Below are positions 1 to 6,250 of a DNA stretch of 7,139 nt, in pieces (the first letter of the stretch is position 1; every line of letters starts with the position of its first letter). Position numbers and translations under genes: made by a program. The notes below the pieces were generated by a model. That model saw only the letters and a list, made by a program, of their open reading frames with translations. It was not told the DNA's origin and ran no database searches. Source of the stretch: DASQDN01 sp035630195 (GTDB lineage: Bacteria > Acidobacteriota > Terriglobia > Bryobacterales > Bryobacteraceae); NCBI GenBank assembly GCA_035630195.1, contig DASQLD010000200.1:1-7139 (forward strand), read 5' to 3'.

Positions 1-269
1 CCTGTGTCCTTTGTGTTGAAGAACGGCATGAAGTAAATGGTGTCGGGATTCGGCGTCAGAAACTGGTTCTTCCAGTTGGAGGGCTGCGACCAGAAAAGAA
101 TCTGGTTGACGGCTCCCTTGGCGTCGCGCACCATTGCCTGAAACATCAGGTCGAAATTGACAGCGCCGATACCCCAGGTGATGGCCTCTATCGCTCGCCG
201 ATGAATTGTCCGGTTTGCCAGTTCGGTTGAGCTGAATGTTAAATCGGATTTCTTGCTATCGGGCGTCAT
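1..269 (-). CDS. DUF1254 family protein, N-terminal 89 codons (cut by window edge)
   Basis: The minus strand is open from an ATG at 269-267 to the left edge of the window. The translation has the conserved front of DUF1254/DUF1214 proteins: an RRAIEAITWGIGAVNFD stretch, then NQILFWSQPSNWKNQ, then TPNPDTIYFMPFFNTKD. These proteins are widespread in bacteria, usually secreted, and have no firmly assigned activity. An in-frame TGA at 305-303 sits 11 codons upstream and no other ATG, GTG or TTG lies between, so 269 is the only standard start. No signal peptide is visible: the N-terminus is polar (MTPDSKKSDLTF) and only about 20 residues precede the domain, which is unusual if the relatives are exported. 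A frameshift or a lost 5' end is possible, given the indels in the neighbouring genes. No good ribosome site precedes the ATG. Family call is firm; start is not. Confidence 0.85.
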   Translation of the reverse strand, partial: MTPDSKKSDLTFSSTELANRTIHRRAIEAITWGIGAVNFDLMFQAMVRDAKGAVNQILFWSQPSNWKNQFLTPNPDTIYFMPFFNTKDT

Positions 270-922
270 CCGGCGCTTAGATGAGGCATCCGGCTCTCCG
301 ATTCATTTATGTTCCGCGTAAGGAAGCACCGCGCCGGTTCCGCCGGCGCACGGTCACGAAGGGCGCGCGACGTCAGAATAGATTCGTGTCACCGCTTCAA
401 TAGTACCGGCGCGGCAGAGCGTATATGTGGTACATCATCTGCAAATGCAACTGACACCCCCGCTCCGTGTTGGCGACTGCACTATGCCTTCAAGTTTATG
501 CTGAAAAGCTCACTTTACCGAAAGTACAAGCTGGATATCGAGAGTAGGCTCTCCAGATGCTTCGCAGCTGTGGCGCTGCAATCGCAGGATTCTGGATTGA
601 ATTCAGCCAACTTTTGAGTAGGCGTGTTTCGCTGCCGGGCGCTGTCAATCAGTTGAAAGCCTTGCTCAACCTTCCGCAGAAGACGGTGATGTGCGCGAAG
701 GCACGCTCGATAAGGCTCCGGAGCCGACTGGCGTTGCTCGGCTTGACTGGAGGAGTTTGCATGGCGCTTCTTGTTTTTCACTTTTTGCGCTCGATGCTGT
801 TGGCGGAGGACGGCAGATCCAATGCGGTTCTTCGCTACCCTGCTGCCGGCTTCGCGCGCTAGGCGATTCGATCCCGTCCAAATTCTCGAGCAGGAATGAG
901 GCTCTACCGCCCTCTCTTGGAA
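270..922. other. Gene-poor stretch between the chelatase and the DUF1254 gene
   Basis: About 650 bases hold no reading frame that I can tie to a protein family. The open frames here (up to about 100 codons, on both strands) overlap one another, are rich in Arg and Ser, and lack a convincing ribosome site. A plus-strand frame at 557-862 has a hydrophobic patch near its C-terminus but no recognisable domain. The only clear structure is the GC-rich hairpin at 331-349. The stretch may be a long intergenic region or the eroded remains of a gene; I saw no inverted terminal repeats or transposase motifs. Confidence 0.5.
331..349. repeat. Perfect 7-bp GC-rich inverted repeat (hairpin)
   Basis: GCGCCGG at 331-337 and CCGGCGC at 343-349 are exact reverse complements around a 5-base loop. 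The stem is all G and C, so it should be very stable in RNA or as cruciform DNA. No T-run follows on either strand, so it does not look like an ordinary intrinsic terminator. It lies 62-80 bases upstream of the DUF1254 start, where it could affect that gene's leader. Role unknown. Confidence 0.5.
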
Positions 923-1534
923 CTATTTCGCTGACGCAGTTCTGACGGACTCGATCACCCAGTTGGCTAAACGAGCGTCAGGTAGCAAGCCCTGGGTCGC
1001 CATAGTGTACTCCAGCCCTTCGAGGCGTTTCTTAATGCCGAGTTCGATACCGCCGTAGGAAAGCAGAACGGGAACGACAAGCGCTCGCTTGCCTTCGGTT
1101 CCGGCTTTCTCGACGAGACCGCGCAGTTCGACTTTGGCTTTGGCGCGGACTTCTTCCGAAGCGTCATCACGGACTGTCAGGTATTCGATGCGGGAGTAGC
1201 TTGTGCGCGGCTTGAGGAGGTCAGCCAAGGCGGCGAGATCGGCGAGCCACTTGGCGTTGTCGTCTTCAGGATTCGGGCCATGAGCGACGAGAATGACAAC
1301 TTCCTTTGCAGGGTTCTGACTGATCGCGCGTGCCCGGTCGGTGAGGATGTCAGCGGCAATCCCGTGCCGGTTCATAGCAGGCATCATCGTCACCGGAATC
1401 TTGAGCTGCAGCGGCATCAAGGGATCTTCCGATTTCGCGGGGCCGTGATGTCCAGCGTGGTCGCCATGGTCGTGAGACATCTTCGCGAAATCTTGTAGTC
1501 CGGAGGCATCTCGGCACGCAGTCCCAGTAGCCAC
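923..1534 (-). CDS. CbiX-like chelatase, C-terminal half (frameshifted fragment)
   Basis: This frame holds the second half of a two-domain CbiX-type (class II) chelatase; true homology starts near 1492, and the first 14 or so residues are out-of-frame read-through of the N-terminal half. It opens with a His-rich linker (HDHGDHAGHHG), then a Met-rich patch (TMMPAMNRHG), then a domain with VILVAHGP near residue 190 of the repaired protein, where the His matches the metal-binding His of this superfamily, and a LRDDA segment. The second metal/substrate His of CbiX proteins is not seen: the expected site reads VPVLLSYGGIELGI. Restoring one base near 1492 (TACAAG-GATTTC instead of TACAAGATTTC) joins this fragment to the preceding one and gives a continuous protein of 308 residues. 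A stop at 925-923 ends the cluster. Confidence 0.8.
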   Translation of the reverse strand: MATGTACRDASGLQDFAKMSHDHGDHAGHHGPAKSEDPLMPLQLKIPVTMMPAMNRHGIAADILTDRARAISQNPAKEVVILVAHGPNPEDDNAKWLADLAALADLLKPRTSYSRIEYLTVRDDASEEVRAKAKVELRGLVEKAGTEGKRALVVPVLLSYGGIELGIKKRLEGLEYTMATQGLLPDARLANWVIESVRTASAK

Positions 1535-1848
1535 TCGGTGGACGTGATGACCGAACTATAAGAGGAAATGAAGAGCGGCACCGCTATGATTTTGGACACT
1601 TGCCTTGCGGTCAAGCGATCGATGGCGGATTGTATGTTTGCTTTCGTCGCCATCCCCAACGCTACTTCGACCGGATAGTATCGGTCTACCGCGGCAGCGA
1701 TCCGGTTTACTTCGTCGTTCCAGGTAGCCAACCGTCCGCCGTGAGCGAGCAGCAATACGCCAGTTTTGTTGTCGGTATCCGCAGCGGAAAGCCCGATTGC
1801 GCTCAGAAGCGCCAAAAACGTTCTACGTTCCATTTGATTTGAAGTCAT
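1417..1848 (-). CDS. CbiX-like chelatase, N-terminal half with Tat-like signal (frameshifted fragment)
   Basis: Class II chelatases insert a divalent metal (Co, Ni or Fe) into a tetrapyrrole such as sirohydrochlorin, or bind metals. The ATG at 1848 follows the receptor stop by three bases, with GGGAA as a fair ribosome site. Residues 6-23 (MERRTFLALLSAIGLSAA) form a twin-arginine-like signal: paired Arg, then F-L, then a short hydrophobic core. The product is therefore expected in the periplasm, unlike the cytoplasmic CbiX of vitamin B12 synthesis. The domain begins with GVLLLAHGG; His36 matches the catalytic metal-binding His. The usual second His is absent (PLFISSYSSVI). Homology stops near residue 119 (PPDYK, about 1492), after which the frame runs into unrelated residues; the protein continues in the -1 frame. 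A lost G in AAGGAT would explain this. The break may be a sequencing error or a real mutation. Confidence 0.8.
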   Translation of the reverse strand: MTSNQMERRTFLALLSAIGLSAADTDNKTGVLLLAHGGRLATWNDEVNRIAAAVDRYYPVEVALGMATKANIQSAIDRLTARQVSKIIAVPLFISSYSSVITSTEWLLGLRAEMPPDYKISRRCLTTMATTLDITAPRNRKIP

Positions 1849-1851
1849 GAT

Positions 1852-2629
1852 TTATTCCCGGGGAAAGTTCCATCGCATGCCGACACGGCAGGTCCGGCCG
1901 TAATCGGGTCGGTCGAATGTAGGCGGCGTCTGGCTGAGCTTGCGATCGAGCGAATCGAAGAGATTGTCAATGGACGCGTATGCCGTAACGGTCTTGATTT
2001 GTTTTGAACAATAAAGGTCGTAAATGCTGTAGCCGTAGGCTCGTGTTCCCGCAGCGGAGTTCAGGAGCCAGTAGCTGTAGTAGCTGGCTCGCATGTTCGC
2101 GCTGAGTCCCCAACGCGGCACCGTATACTCTGTACCCGCAAAGCCCTGGTTCCTGTGACGCTGCGCCAGGCGCAGGTCAGTGAGCACATCCCGCGCATCC
2201 AGATACGTGTAAACGCCTCTAACGTGCCAGTTCCGCATGAGAGAAACTTCGGCGTCCACTTCGACACCGCGCGTTAGGGCCCGGGAGAGATTCTGGTAAA
2301 GGAAGATCGGCCGATTGAGGATCGGGTTGTAGTCGGGGGGAATCGAGTAGCGCGCGAGCAGCGCCGCAGCGTCCGCCGGAGTACGCGGTGTACCGATGTT
2401 CGTAGAGTCGATAAGATTACGCACACGATTGTTGAAGAGCGTTATGTTCGCGCGCCACCTCTGCGCGCGCCAGCCGGCTCCAATTTGCATACTCTGCGAC
2501 GTTTCCGGACGCAGGTTAGGATTGCCGATGACCTGATAAAAGTTTGTGGGATTCGCGAACCGGTAATAGAGCTGACCCAGGTCCGGAGCACGAAAGCCGT
2601 GGCCGTAAGAAGCGCACAGATCAACTTTT
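1852..2629 (-). CDS. TonB-dependent receptor, C-terminal barrel fragment
   Basis: The last third of the outer-membrane beta-barrel is read in this frame, starting near 2626 (KVDLCASYGHGFRAPDLGQL), although the first ATG is only at 2490. Typical TonB-receptor features follow: the SYGHGFRAPD strand, the NPNLRPETSQS segment, alternating aromatic/polar strands with Tyr-rich turns, an ASIDNLFD segment close to the end and a terminal strand ending in Phe-Pro-Arg-Glu (GMRWNFPRE). The terminal strand has the Trp/Phe pattern recognised by the barrel assembly machinery, although Phe is not the very last residue. The fragment is joined to the previous one if a single A is restored in the AAAA run at 2629-2626. 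The chelatase gene follows after three bases, so the two are very likely cotranscribed and perhaps coupled. Confidence 0.85.
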
Positions 2630-3079
2630 CGGTCGCGCGGTACACGAGGCCGGCCTTCGGAACTGCATTAATTTCATACAAGGAATGGCCGCTGATGCGC
2701 CCGCCAAGTGTAAGCGTTACGCGCGGGGTCAATGCCCAGCGGTCCTGCACCCAGCCGTCGGTAAGGGTGATCTGCTGGCCTGCGTTATCGCCAAGCATCC
2801 GGTTGACGCCGCGATAATTGTCCTGCGCCCACGTGCTCGCAGGATGCTTGAGGCCGCGGGCTTCGAAATAATCGAGCAAAAAATGACGGTGATGCCTCAA
2901 CGCCGGTCTGCAGTACATGCCCGCCCCGGTTATAGCCGATGGTCGAATCCATGCGGTCATAGACCTGATTGAGGTTCGCTGAGGACGGCGCTGGATTTCC
3001 CGCGAGCAAGGTAGTGATGGAGTTTTCGTCATAGCGCGCGCGGTAGAGTCGCCCTTGAGCGGTCAAACGCTGGGCTAGG
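2620..3079 (-). pseudogene. TonB-dependent receptor, middle barrel in two different frames
   Basis: The middle of the receptor is split across two frames. From about 3079 to 2895 one frame reads LAQRLTAQGRLYRARYDE and on through a plausible strand ending GHVLQTGVEA; it then loses homology. From about 2893 to 2627 another frame reads RHHRHFLLDYFEARG, then a VQDRWALTPRVTLTLGGRI strand and AGLVYRATEK, all classic receptor barrel sequence. The first junction (near 3079) needs one base removed, the second (2898-2891) one removed or two added, the third (2629-2626) one base added. The net change agrees with the start-to-stop length of 2281 bases, one more than a multiple of three. Only the third junction is in a homopolymer. 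Confidence 0.75.
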
Positions 3080-4132
3080 TATATAGTCGAACGTCGCCGA
3101 GTAGGCTTGTGTGCTGTCGTTTACGACGCCAGTCGCGTTGCCCTGCTCGGTGAGATTGATGGCTTCTTCGTGGTTGTGATATCCACTCGCGGCCAAGCCC
3201 AGGAAGAACTTTTGATGTGCGGCCCATCGCAGCCGCGCGGCTCCATCCTGACGATTCCAATCGGGTCCGACACTGGCCACGCTGGAAGGCACGAGCTTGT
3301 ATCCATCCATCCGGTGCGTGCCACCACTTACCAAGACAGAAAGTTTGTCGATCCGACCGCCCAAAGAGCCATCGAGATCGAACATGCCAAGAGTTCCTCC
3401 GGATACATTCATTTCGGCTTCGATAGGATGCGAGGCTTCCCGTGAGATGAGGTTAATCACACCGCCGATCGCATCGCTGCCGTAGAGCGCGGAGCCGGCC
3501 CCTTTGGCTACTTCGACGCGCTGCAAGCCGGAGGTACTTTGCCGGTGCAGATTCAACACACCGCTTTTTACACCACGCGCGCCGGGAATTGGCAGGCCAT
3601 CCTGTAGGACGGCAACCTGCCGCGAATCGATACCTTGTACCTGCTCACCTGCGACAGTGGCCGTGCTGCCTCTTCGTGTAACAACGCCGGGCATTTCCGC
3701 GAGCACGTCACTGACACGCTCATAGCCAGTCGATTGGATCTGCTGGCGTGTCACCGCTTCCACACGCTGTGCTGAGTCATCCTGTAGCTCTTCAATGCGC
3801 GATCCGGACACGACGACGGTTTGCAACAGCGTCGCAGGTTGAAGAGTAACTACAACTTCTTTCTGCGTGTCTTCGGCTTTGAAAATCGATTGATTCCACT
3901 GGCGTCCGCTGACGGTAACGCGAGCGGGAGGAATGATTGGTTCGGTGCAAGACCATGCTCCGGCGTCGGTCGTGATTTTTGTACACACGATTCTGCCGGA
4001 GGAATCGGCAACTTCAACGGTCAGACCCGTGACTGGCAGTCCTTGCGGACCCTGCACGCGGCCGCTGATCGAGTTCGATGCGGCGTTCGCGAAATATGCC
4101 GTAAGAAGAAAGGTTAAGAGGGGCGGCGTCAT
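3029..4132 (-). CDS. TonB-dependent outer-membrane receptor, N-terminal part (signal, plug, first strands)
   Basis: This receptor would import a bulky ligand (siderophore, cobalamin, heme or similar) across the outer membrane using TonB energy. A signal peptide spans residues 1-17 (cut after FANA). Residues 20-100 look like a carboxypeptidase-regulatory-like beta-sandwich (ISGRVQG...VVVTLQPA), a common extension in Acidobacteriota and Bacteroidota. A TonB-box-like QTVVVSGSR lies at 104-112, followed by the plug with VLAEMPGVV, VAVLQDGLPI and the plug-end signature VEVAKGAGSALYGSDAIGGV (207-226). Barrel strands begin after 235. Homology ends near 3079 (residue 351, FDYI) where the frame breaks; the last residues before the stop at 3029 are spurious. 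The ATG at 4132 has a strong AGAGGAG site 4 bases upstream and overlaps the stop of the small gene before it. Full repaired length would be about 760 residues. Ligand cannot be read from the sequence; the chelatase neighbour hints at a metal or metallo-tetrapyrrole. Confidence 0.9.
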   Translation of the reverse strand: MTPPLLTFLLTAYFANAASNSISGRVQGPQGLPVTGLTVEVADSSGRIVCTKITTDAGAWSCTEPIIPPARVTVSGRQWNQSIFKAEDTQKEVVVTLQPATLLQTVVVSGSRIEELQDDSAQRVEAVTRQQIQSTGYERVSDVLAEMPGVVTRRGSTATVAGEQVQGIDSRQVAVLQDGLPIPGARGVKSGVLNLHRQSTSGLQRVEVAKGAGSALYGSDAIGGVINLISREASHPIEAEMNVSGGTLGMFDLDGSLGGRIDKLSVLVSGGTHRMDGYKLVPSSVASVGPDWNRQDGAARLRWAAHQKFFLGLAASGYHNHEEAINLTEQGNATGVVNDSTQAYSATFDYIPSPAFDRSRATLPRAL

Positions 4133-4286
4133 GCGGCTCCTCTGCTCTGCTTTTCGAGCCAGCTTTCAAAATTCGCGGCGCTGGTGTGGACCAGCGTCAC
4201 AAGTTGCATGTACGATTCCGGAGGCAAAGTTACGCTTATGGGACCGACTTTGACGTGGATGAGTCCGCATTCGTTCGGTATTACAT
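4129..4286 (-). CDS. Small protein of about 51 residues, translationally coupled to the receptor
   Basis: A short frame runs from about 4284 to a TGA at 4131-4129, and its stop shares bases with the receptor start (ATGA). It reads VIPNECGLIHVKVGPISVTL, then PPESYMQLVTLVHTSAANFE, then SWLEKQSRGAA. This looks like real protein: a Cys and a His early (CGLIH), a beta-hairpin-like VKVGPISVTL and an amphipathic helix. I do not recognise the family. No standard start codon lies in frame between an upstream TGA and residue 26 (Met). However ATG at 4286-4284 is followed directly by TAA; one extra G there (ATGGTAATA) would give a perfect start, so the gene may have lost a base like its two neighbours. 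Otherwise it starts at the internal ATG (4209-4207), giving 26 residues. The receptor's ribosome site AGAGGAG lies inside its last codons. Confidence 0.55.
4137..4143 (-). promoter_or_regulatory. Strong ribosome binding site of the TonB receptor
   Basis: AGAGGAG on the minus strand lies 4 bases before the ATG at 4132, inside the end of the small upstream gene. It fixes the receptor start and supports translational coupling through the ATGA overlap. Confidence 0.65.
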
Positions 4287-4388
4287 AATCCGACCGATTG
4301 GTTCAGTAGTATTTCAATGCTGAATTGCCAGCGTATTGATGTTTTGAGAAGAAGGTAGCGTAGGTTGATCTGCAACAACTGCAGCAGC

Positions 4389-4988
4389 TTAGCGAATTGT
4401 TTCGGCGGAACCAGTTGCACCCAGGTTACGCAAGGCTTCAACCACGGACGCGCGATCGGCTTCGCTCCGGTTCTGGCTCGCTTTCCATTTGCCTTCGAGG
4501 CTCACGATTTTAAGTTCGAAGCCAACTATTGCTTTGAGAAGACCGTAGACGTATTCCGGAGGAGCGTCGTCGACCTTCCACGGCTGCGCAAGAGAGGCTT
4601 CGTGGATTTGAGTTAACTCTTCGACGATGGCCCGAAGCCGGGCGGCTTCCTCGAAGAAAGTTAATGTTCCGCGTACATGTACGGCAGTGTAATTCCACGT
4701 CGGCACTACGCGGCCGTGCTCCTTCTTGGCGGGATACCACGATGGAGAAATATAATGCTCGGGTCCCGTGAAGATTGCGAGCGCTTCGGTCTGGCTGGTT
4801 TGCCAGATGGTGTTTGCGCGGGATACGTGGCCGCGTAAGACGCCTTTTCCGGCATCCAGAATCAGAGGGATGTGATTCGCTTCGAGCCCGTTTGCAGACA
4901 GTGTGACGAGGGCCGCCAAGGGGTGCGTGCGCATGAACTCGTGCAGGACTTCGGGACGTTCTTCACGAAAGTGCGCGGGGTTATACAT
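4389..4988 (-). CDS. paiB: PaiB-family FMN-binding protein / negative transcriptional regulator
   Basis: The 199-residue product matches the PaiB family in length and motifs: MYNPAHF at the start, HPLAALVTLSANG, the core SPSWYPAKKEHGRVVPTWNY followed by AVHVRG (residues 81-107), and a C-terminal ELKIVSLEGKWKASQN helix region (158-173). PaiB proteins have a split-barrel FMN-binding fold; the Bacillus subtilis namesake is linked to repression of sporulation and protease genes, while in other bacteria the role is unknown and may be enzymatic. I chose the ATG at 4988 because MYNPAHF is the family's normal N-terminus and GAGG lies 5 bases upstream; a longer frame from 5036 only overlaps the aldolase. 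The start is one base after the aldolase stop, so the pair is one operon. The gene is intact. Confidence 0.88.
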   Translation of the reverse strand: MYNPAHFREERPEVLHEFMRTHPLAALVTLSANGLEANHIPLILDAGKGVLRGHVSRANTIWQTSQTEALAIFTGPEHYISPSWYPAKKEHGRVVPTWNYTAVHVRGTLTFFEEAARLRAIVEELTQIHEASLAQPWKVDDAPPEYVYGLLKAIVGFELKIVSLEGKWKASQNRSEADRASVVEALRNLGATGSAETIR

Positions 4989-4989
4989 G

Positions 4990-5874
4990 TCATCCTCGAA
5001 GACCGGCGAAGGCCGCCTCGATTTCGAGTTTGGCATCCGGCGTTGGGACCGTCAACGGCAATCGCGGAGGTCCGCCATAATATCCCATCTGATCCATCGC
5101 GTGCTTCAGGCCAGGAACTCCATACTTGGTGGTGACAAGCTGCGCAGCCTTGGCGATTCGGTTCTGCCAGTCCTTCGCCGCGTCGAGTTCCCTGCTTCGA
5201 TGCGCCTCCCAGATCGTGATGCAGGCGTAAGGAGCGGCATTCGCAAAAGCGAGCACGGCGCCGACCGCGCCGACATGAAACGAGGGCGCCAGTGTCGGCG
5301 CGGAACCGACAAGCACCTGGAACCCTCGCTTCACTTCGCGGATCATCTGCATGACTTTTTCGAGCGATCCCGAGCTCTCCTTAATGGCGATGATGTTCGG
5401 GTGCTCGGAGAGCATCGCGACGGCTTCGGGAGCAATGTCGATCCCGGTCGCCTGCGGCCAGTTGTAGATCATCAATGGAATTCGGGCGCGATCGGCTACG
5501 GAACGAAAGTAAAGCACCTGGGCACTCACGTTATTCAGAAGACCTTTGTAGTAGAAGGGCGTTCTGACCATCGCCGCCTTATAACCCATCTCTGCAGCTT
5601 TGTTCGTGAGCCACACCGTTTCCCGTACGCTTTCGACTCCCGTGCCGGCGATCAGGAGTTTCTCGGGCGCTGCGGCCTTGGCCACCAGCTCCCAACAAAG
5701 GAATTTTTCTTCGGGCGTGAGCATTACGCTTTCGCCGGTTGAGCCACAGACAACATAGCCGGCGAGACCGGTTCGATTCCAAGCCTCGACATTAGAAGTG
5801 AGCTTGGTTTTGTAGATCTCACCGTTGTGATCGAAGGGCGTCGTGATGGGAGGGTAGATGCCTTGGAGTTTCAT
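4990..5874 (-). CDS. DapA-superfamily class I aldolase, 4-hydroxy-2-oxoglutarate aldolase-like
   Basis: The 294-residue TIM-barrel enzyme belongs to the dihydrodipicolinate synthase/N-acetylneuraminate lyase superfamily, which acts on pyruvate-type substrates through a Lys Schiff base. Visible motifs are PPITTPFD near the start, CGSTGES (43-49, the GxTGE pyruvate-binding loop), TPFYYK (105-110), IYNWP with the catalytic Tyr137, and IAIKESSG with the Schiff-base Lys165. The Arg that DapA uses to bind the aspartate-semialdehyde carboxylate (PSRTG) is replaced: here PQATG, Ala142. With the C-terminal GYYGGPPRLPL this resembles HOGA1-type 4-hydroxy-2-oxoglutarate aldolases, so lysine synthesis is unlikely. 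Other 2-keto-acid aldolase roles remain possible. The ATG at 5874 matches the family start; a TTG five codons upstream is less likely. The ribosome site is weak. Intact gene, forming an operon with the PaiB gene. Confidence 0.85.
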   Translation of the reverse strand: MKLQGIYPPITTPFDHNGEIYKTKLTSNVEAWNRTGLAGYVVCGSTGESVMLTPEEKFLCWELVAKAAAPEKLLIAGTGVESVRETVWLTNKAAEMGYKAAMVRTPFYYKGLLNNVSAQVLYFRSVADRARIPLMIYNWPQATGIDIAPEAVAMLSEHPNIIAIKESSGSLEKVMQMIREVKRGFQVLVGSAPTLAPSFHVGAVGAVLAFANAAPYACITIWEAHRSRELDAAKDWQNRIAKAAQLVTTKYGVPGLKHAMDQMGYYGGPPRLPLTVPTPDAKLEIEAAFAGLRG

Positions 5875-5886
5875 CGGTTGGATGTG

Positions 5887-5922
5887 CAAAAGGCCTGCAG
5901 CCCTTGTGGGGACCGCAGGCCT
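5887..5922 (-). terminator. Likely intrinsic terminator after atpE
   Basis: AGGCCTGC (5891-5898) and GCAGGCCT (5915-5922) are perfect reverse complements of 8 bases, with a second inner pairing CCC/GGG in the loop. Read on the minus strand the stem runs into TTTT then GC, so the T-run is short. It begins 22 bases after the atpE stop and ends just before the aldolase gene, where a terminator is expected. Read-through into the aldolase is possible. Confidence 0.65.
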
Positions 5923-5944
5923 CGTTCGAATTATAAGTCCGCGA

Positions 5945-6244
5945 TTAGAACTTCGCGGCGATGACGACGAAGGTGAACAACGCGAGAGACTCGATGAACG
6001 CGAGACCGAGAATCAGCGCGCCACGAATGACGTTGCCGGCTCCAGGATTGCGAGCAATGGCTTCGGCCGAAGAGCCGAGCGCCTTACCCTGGGCAAGGGC
6101 GCAGAGACCGGAAGCAAGCGCCATGGCGATGCCGGATGTGATGGTGATGAAAGGACGATCGGCCGAAGCGGCGGTCTCCTGAGCAAAGACTGGGGAGGCG
6201 AGCACAAACATGGCAAGCAACACCAGGAACATCTTGGACTTCAT
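5945..6244 (-). CDS. atpE: F1Fo ATP synthase c subunit with signal-like leader
   Basis: The c subunit forms the rotating membrane ring that carries ions. The 99-residue product starts with MKSKMFLVLLAMFVLASPVF and an AQ cleavage-like site (about residue 21-22), a leader absent from the shorter c subunits of E. coli. Then comes helix 1 (about 33-53), the polar loop EAIARNPGAG (61-70) and helix 2 with the ion-carrying Glu85 in LAFIESLALF. Gln52 in helix 1 and Ser86 after the Glu are both at positions used as ligands in sodium-type rings, but the following Thr and Tyr are Leu87 and Phe90, so proton use is the safer reading. The ATG at 6244 has a strong AGGAG site 7 bases upstream; a longer frame from 6286 is not needed. 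It follows atpB after 95 bases and is followed by a terminator instead of atpF. Confidence 0.93.
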   Translation of the reverse strand: MKSKMFLVLLAMFVLASPVFAQETAASADRPFITITSGIAMALASGLCALAQGKALGSSAEAIARNPGAGNVIRGALILGLAFIESLALFTFVVIAAKF

Positions 6245-6250
6245 TTGTTT

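Noticed and set aside
515..862. Overlapping open frames on both strands in the gene-poor stretch
   Set aside because: Low-complexity Arg/Ser-rich translations, no convincing ribosome sites, no recognisable domain; one hydrophobic patch is not enough.
923..1848. Programmed frameshifting to join the two chelatase halves
   Set aside because: The junction TACAAGATTTC is not a slippery heptamer and no strong downstream structure is evident; a lost base is simpler.
4179..4196. Perfect 7-bp hairpin (CGCTGGT / ACCAGCG) upstream of the receptor, as a terminator or riboswitch element
   Set aside because: It lies inside the coding part of the small gene, no T-run follows directly, and I saw no cobalamin-riboswitch B12 box or similar element around it.
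4370..4384. CTGCA/TGCAG hairpin after the PaiB stop as a terminator
   Set aside because: Only a 5-bp stem, no T-run, and it partly reflects repeated CTG/TTG triplets.
4166..4441. 91-codon minus-strand frame between PaiB and the receptor
   Set aside because: It overlaps the PaiB 3' end and lies in a different frame from the more protein-like small gene coupled to the receptor; no family features.
4903..5742. 279-codon plus-strand open frame
   Set aside because: It is antisense to the aldolase and PaiB genes, has the Arg/His/Asp-rich composition of a shadow frame, and both sense genes carry clear family motifs.
4990..5874. Naming the aldolase dapA
   Set aside because: The substrate-binding Arg of DapA is Ala here and the C-terminus matches HOGA-type enzymes better, so the symbol would mislead.
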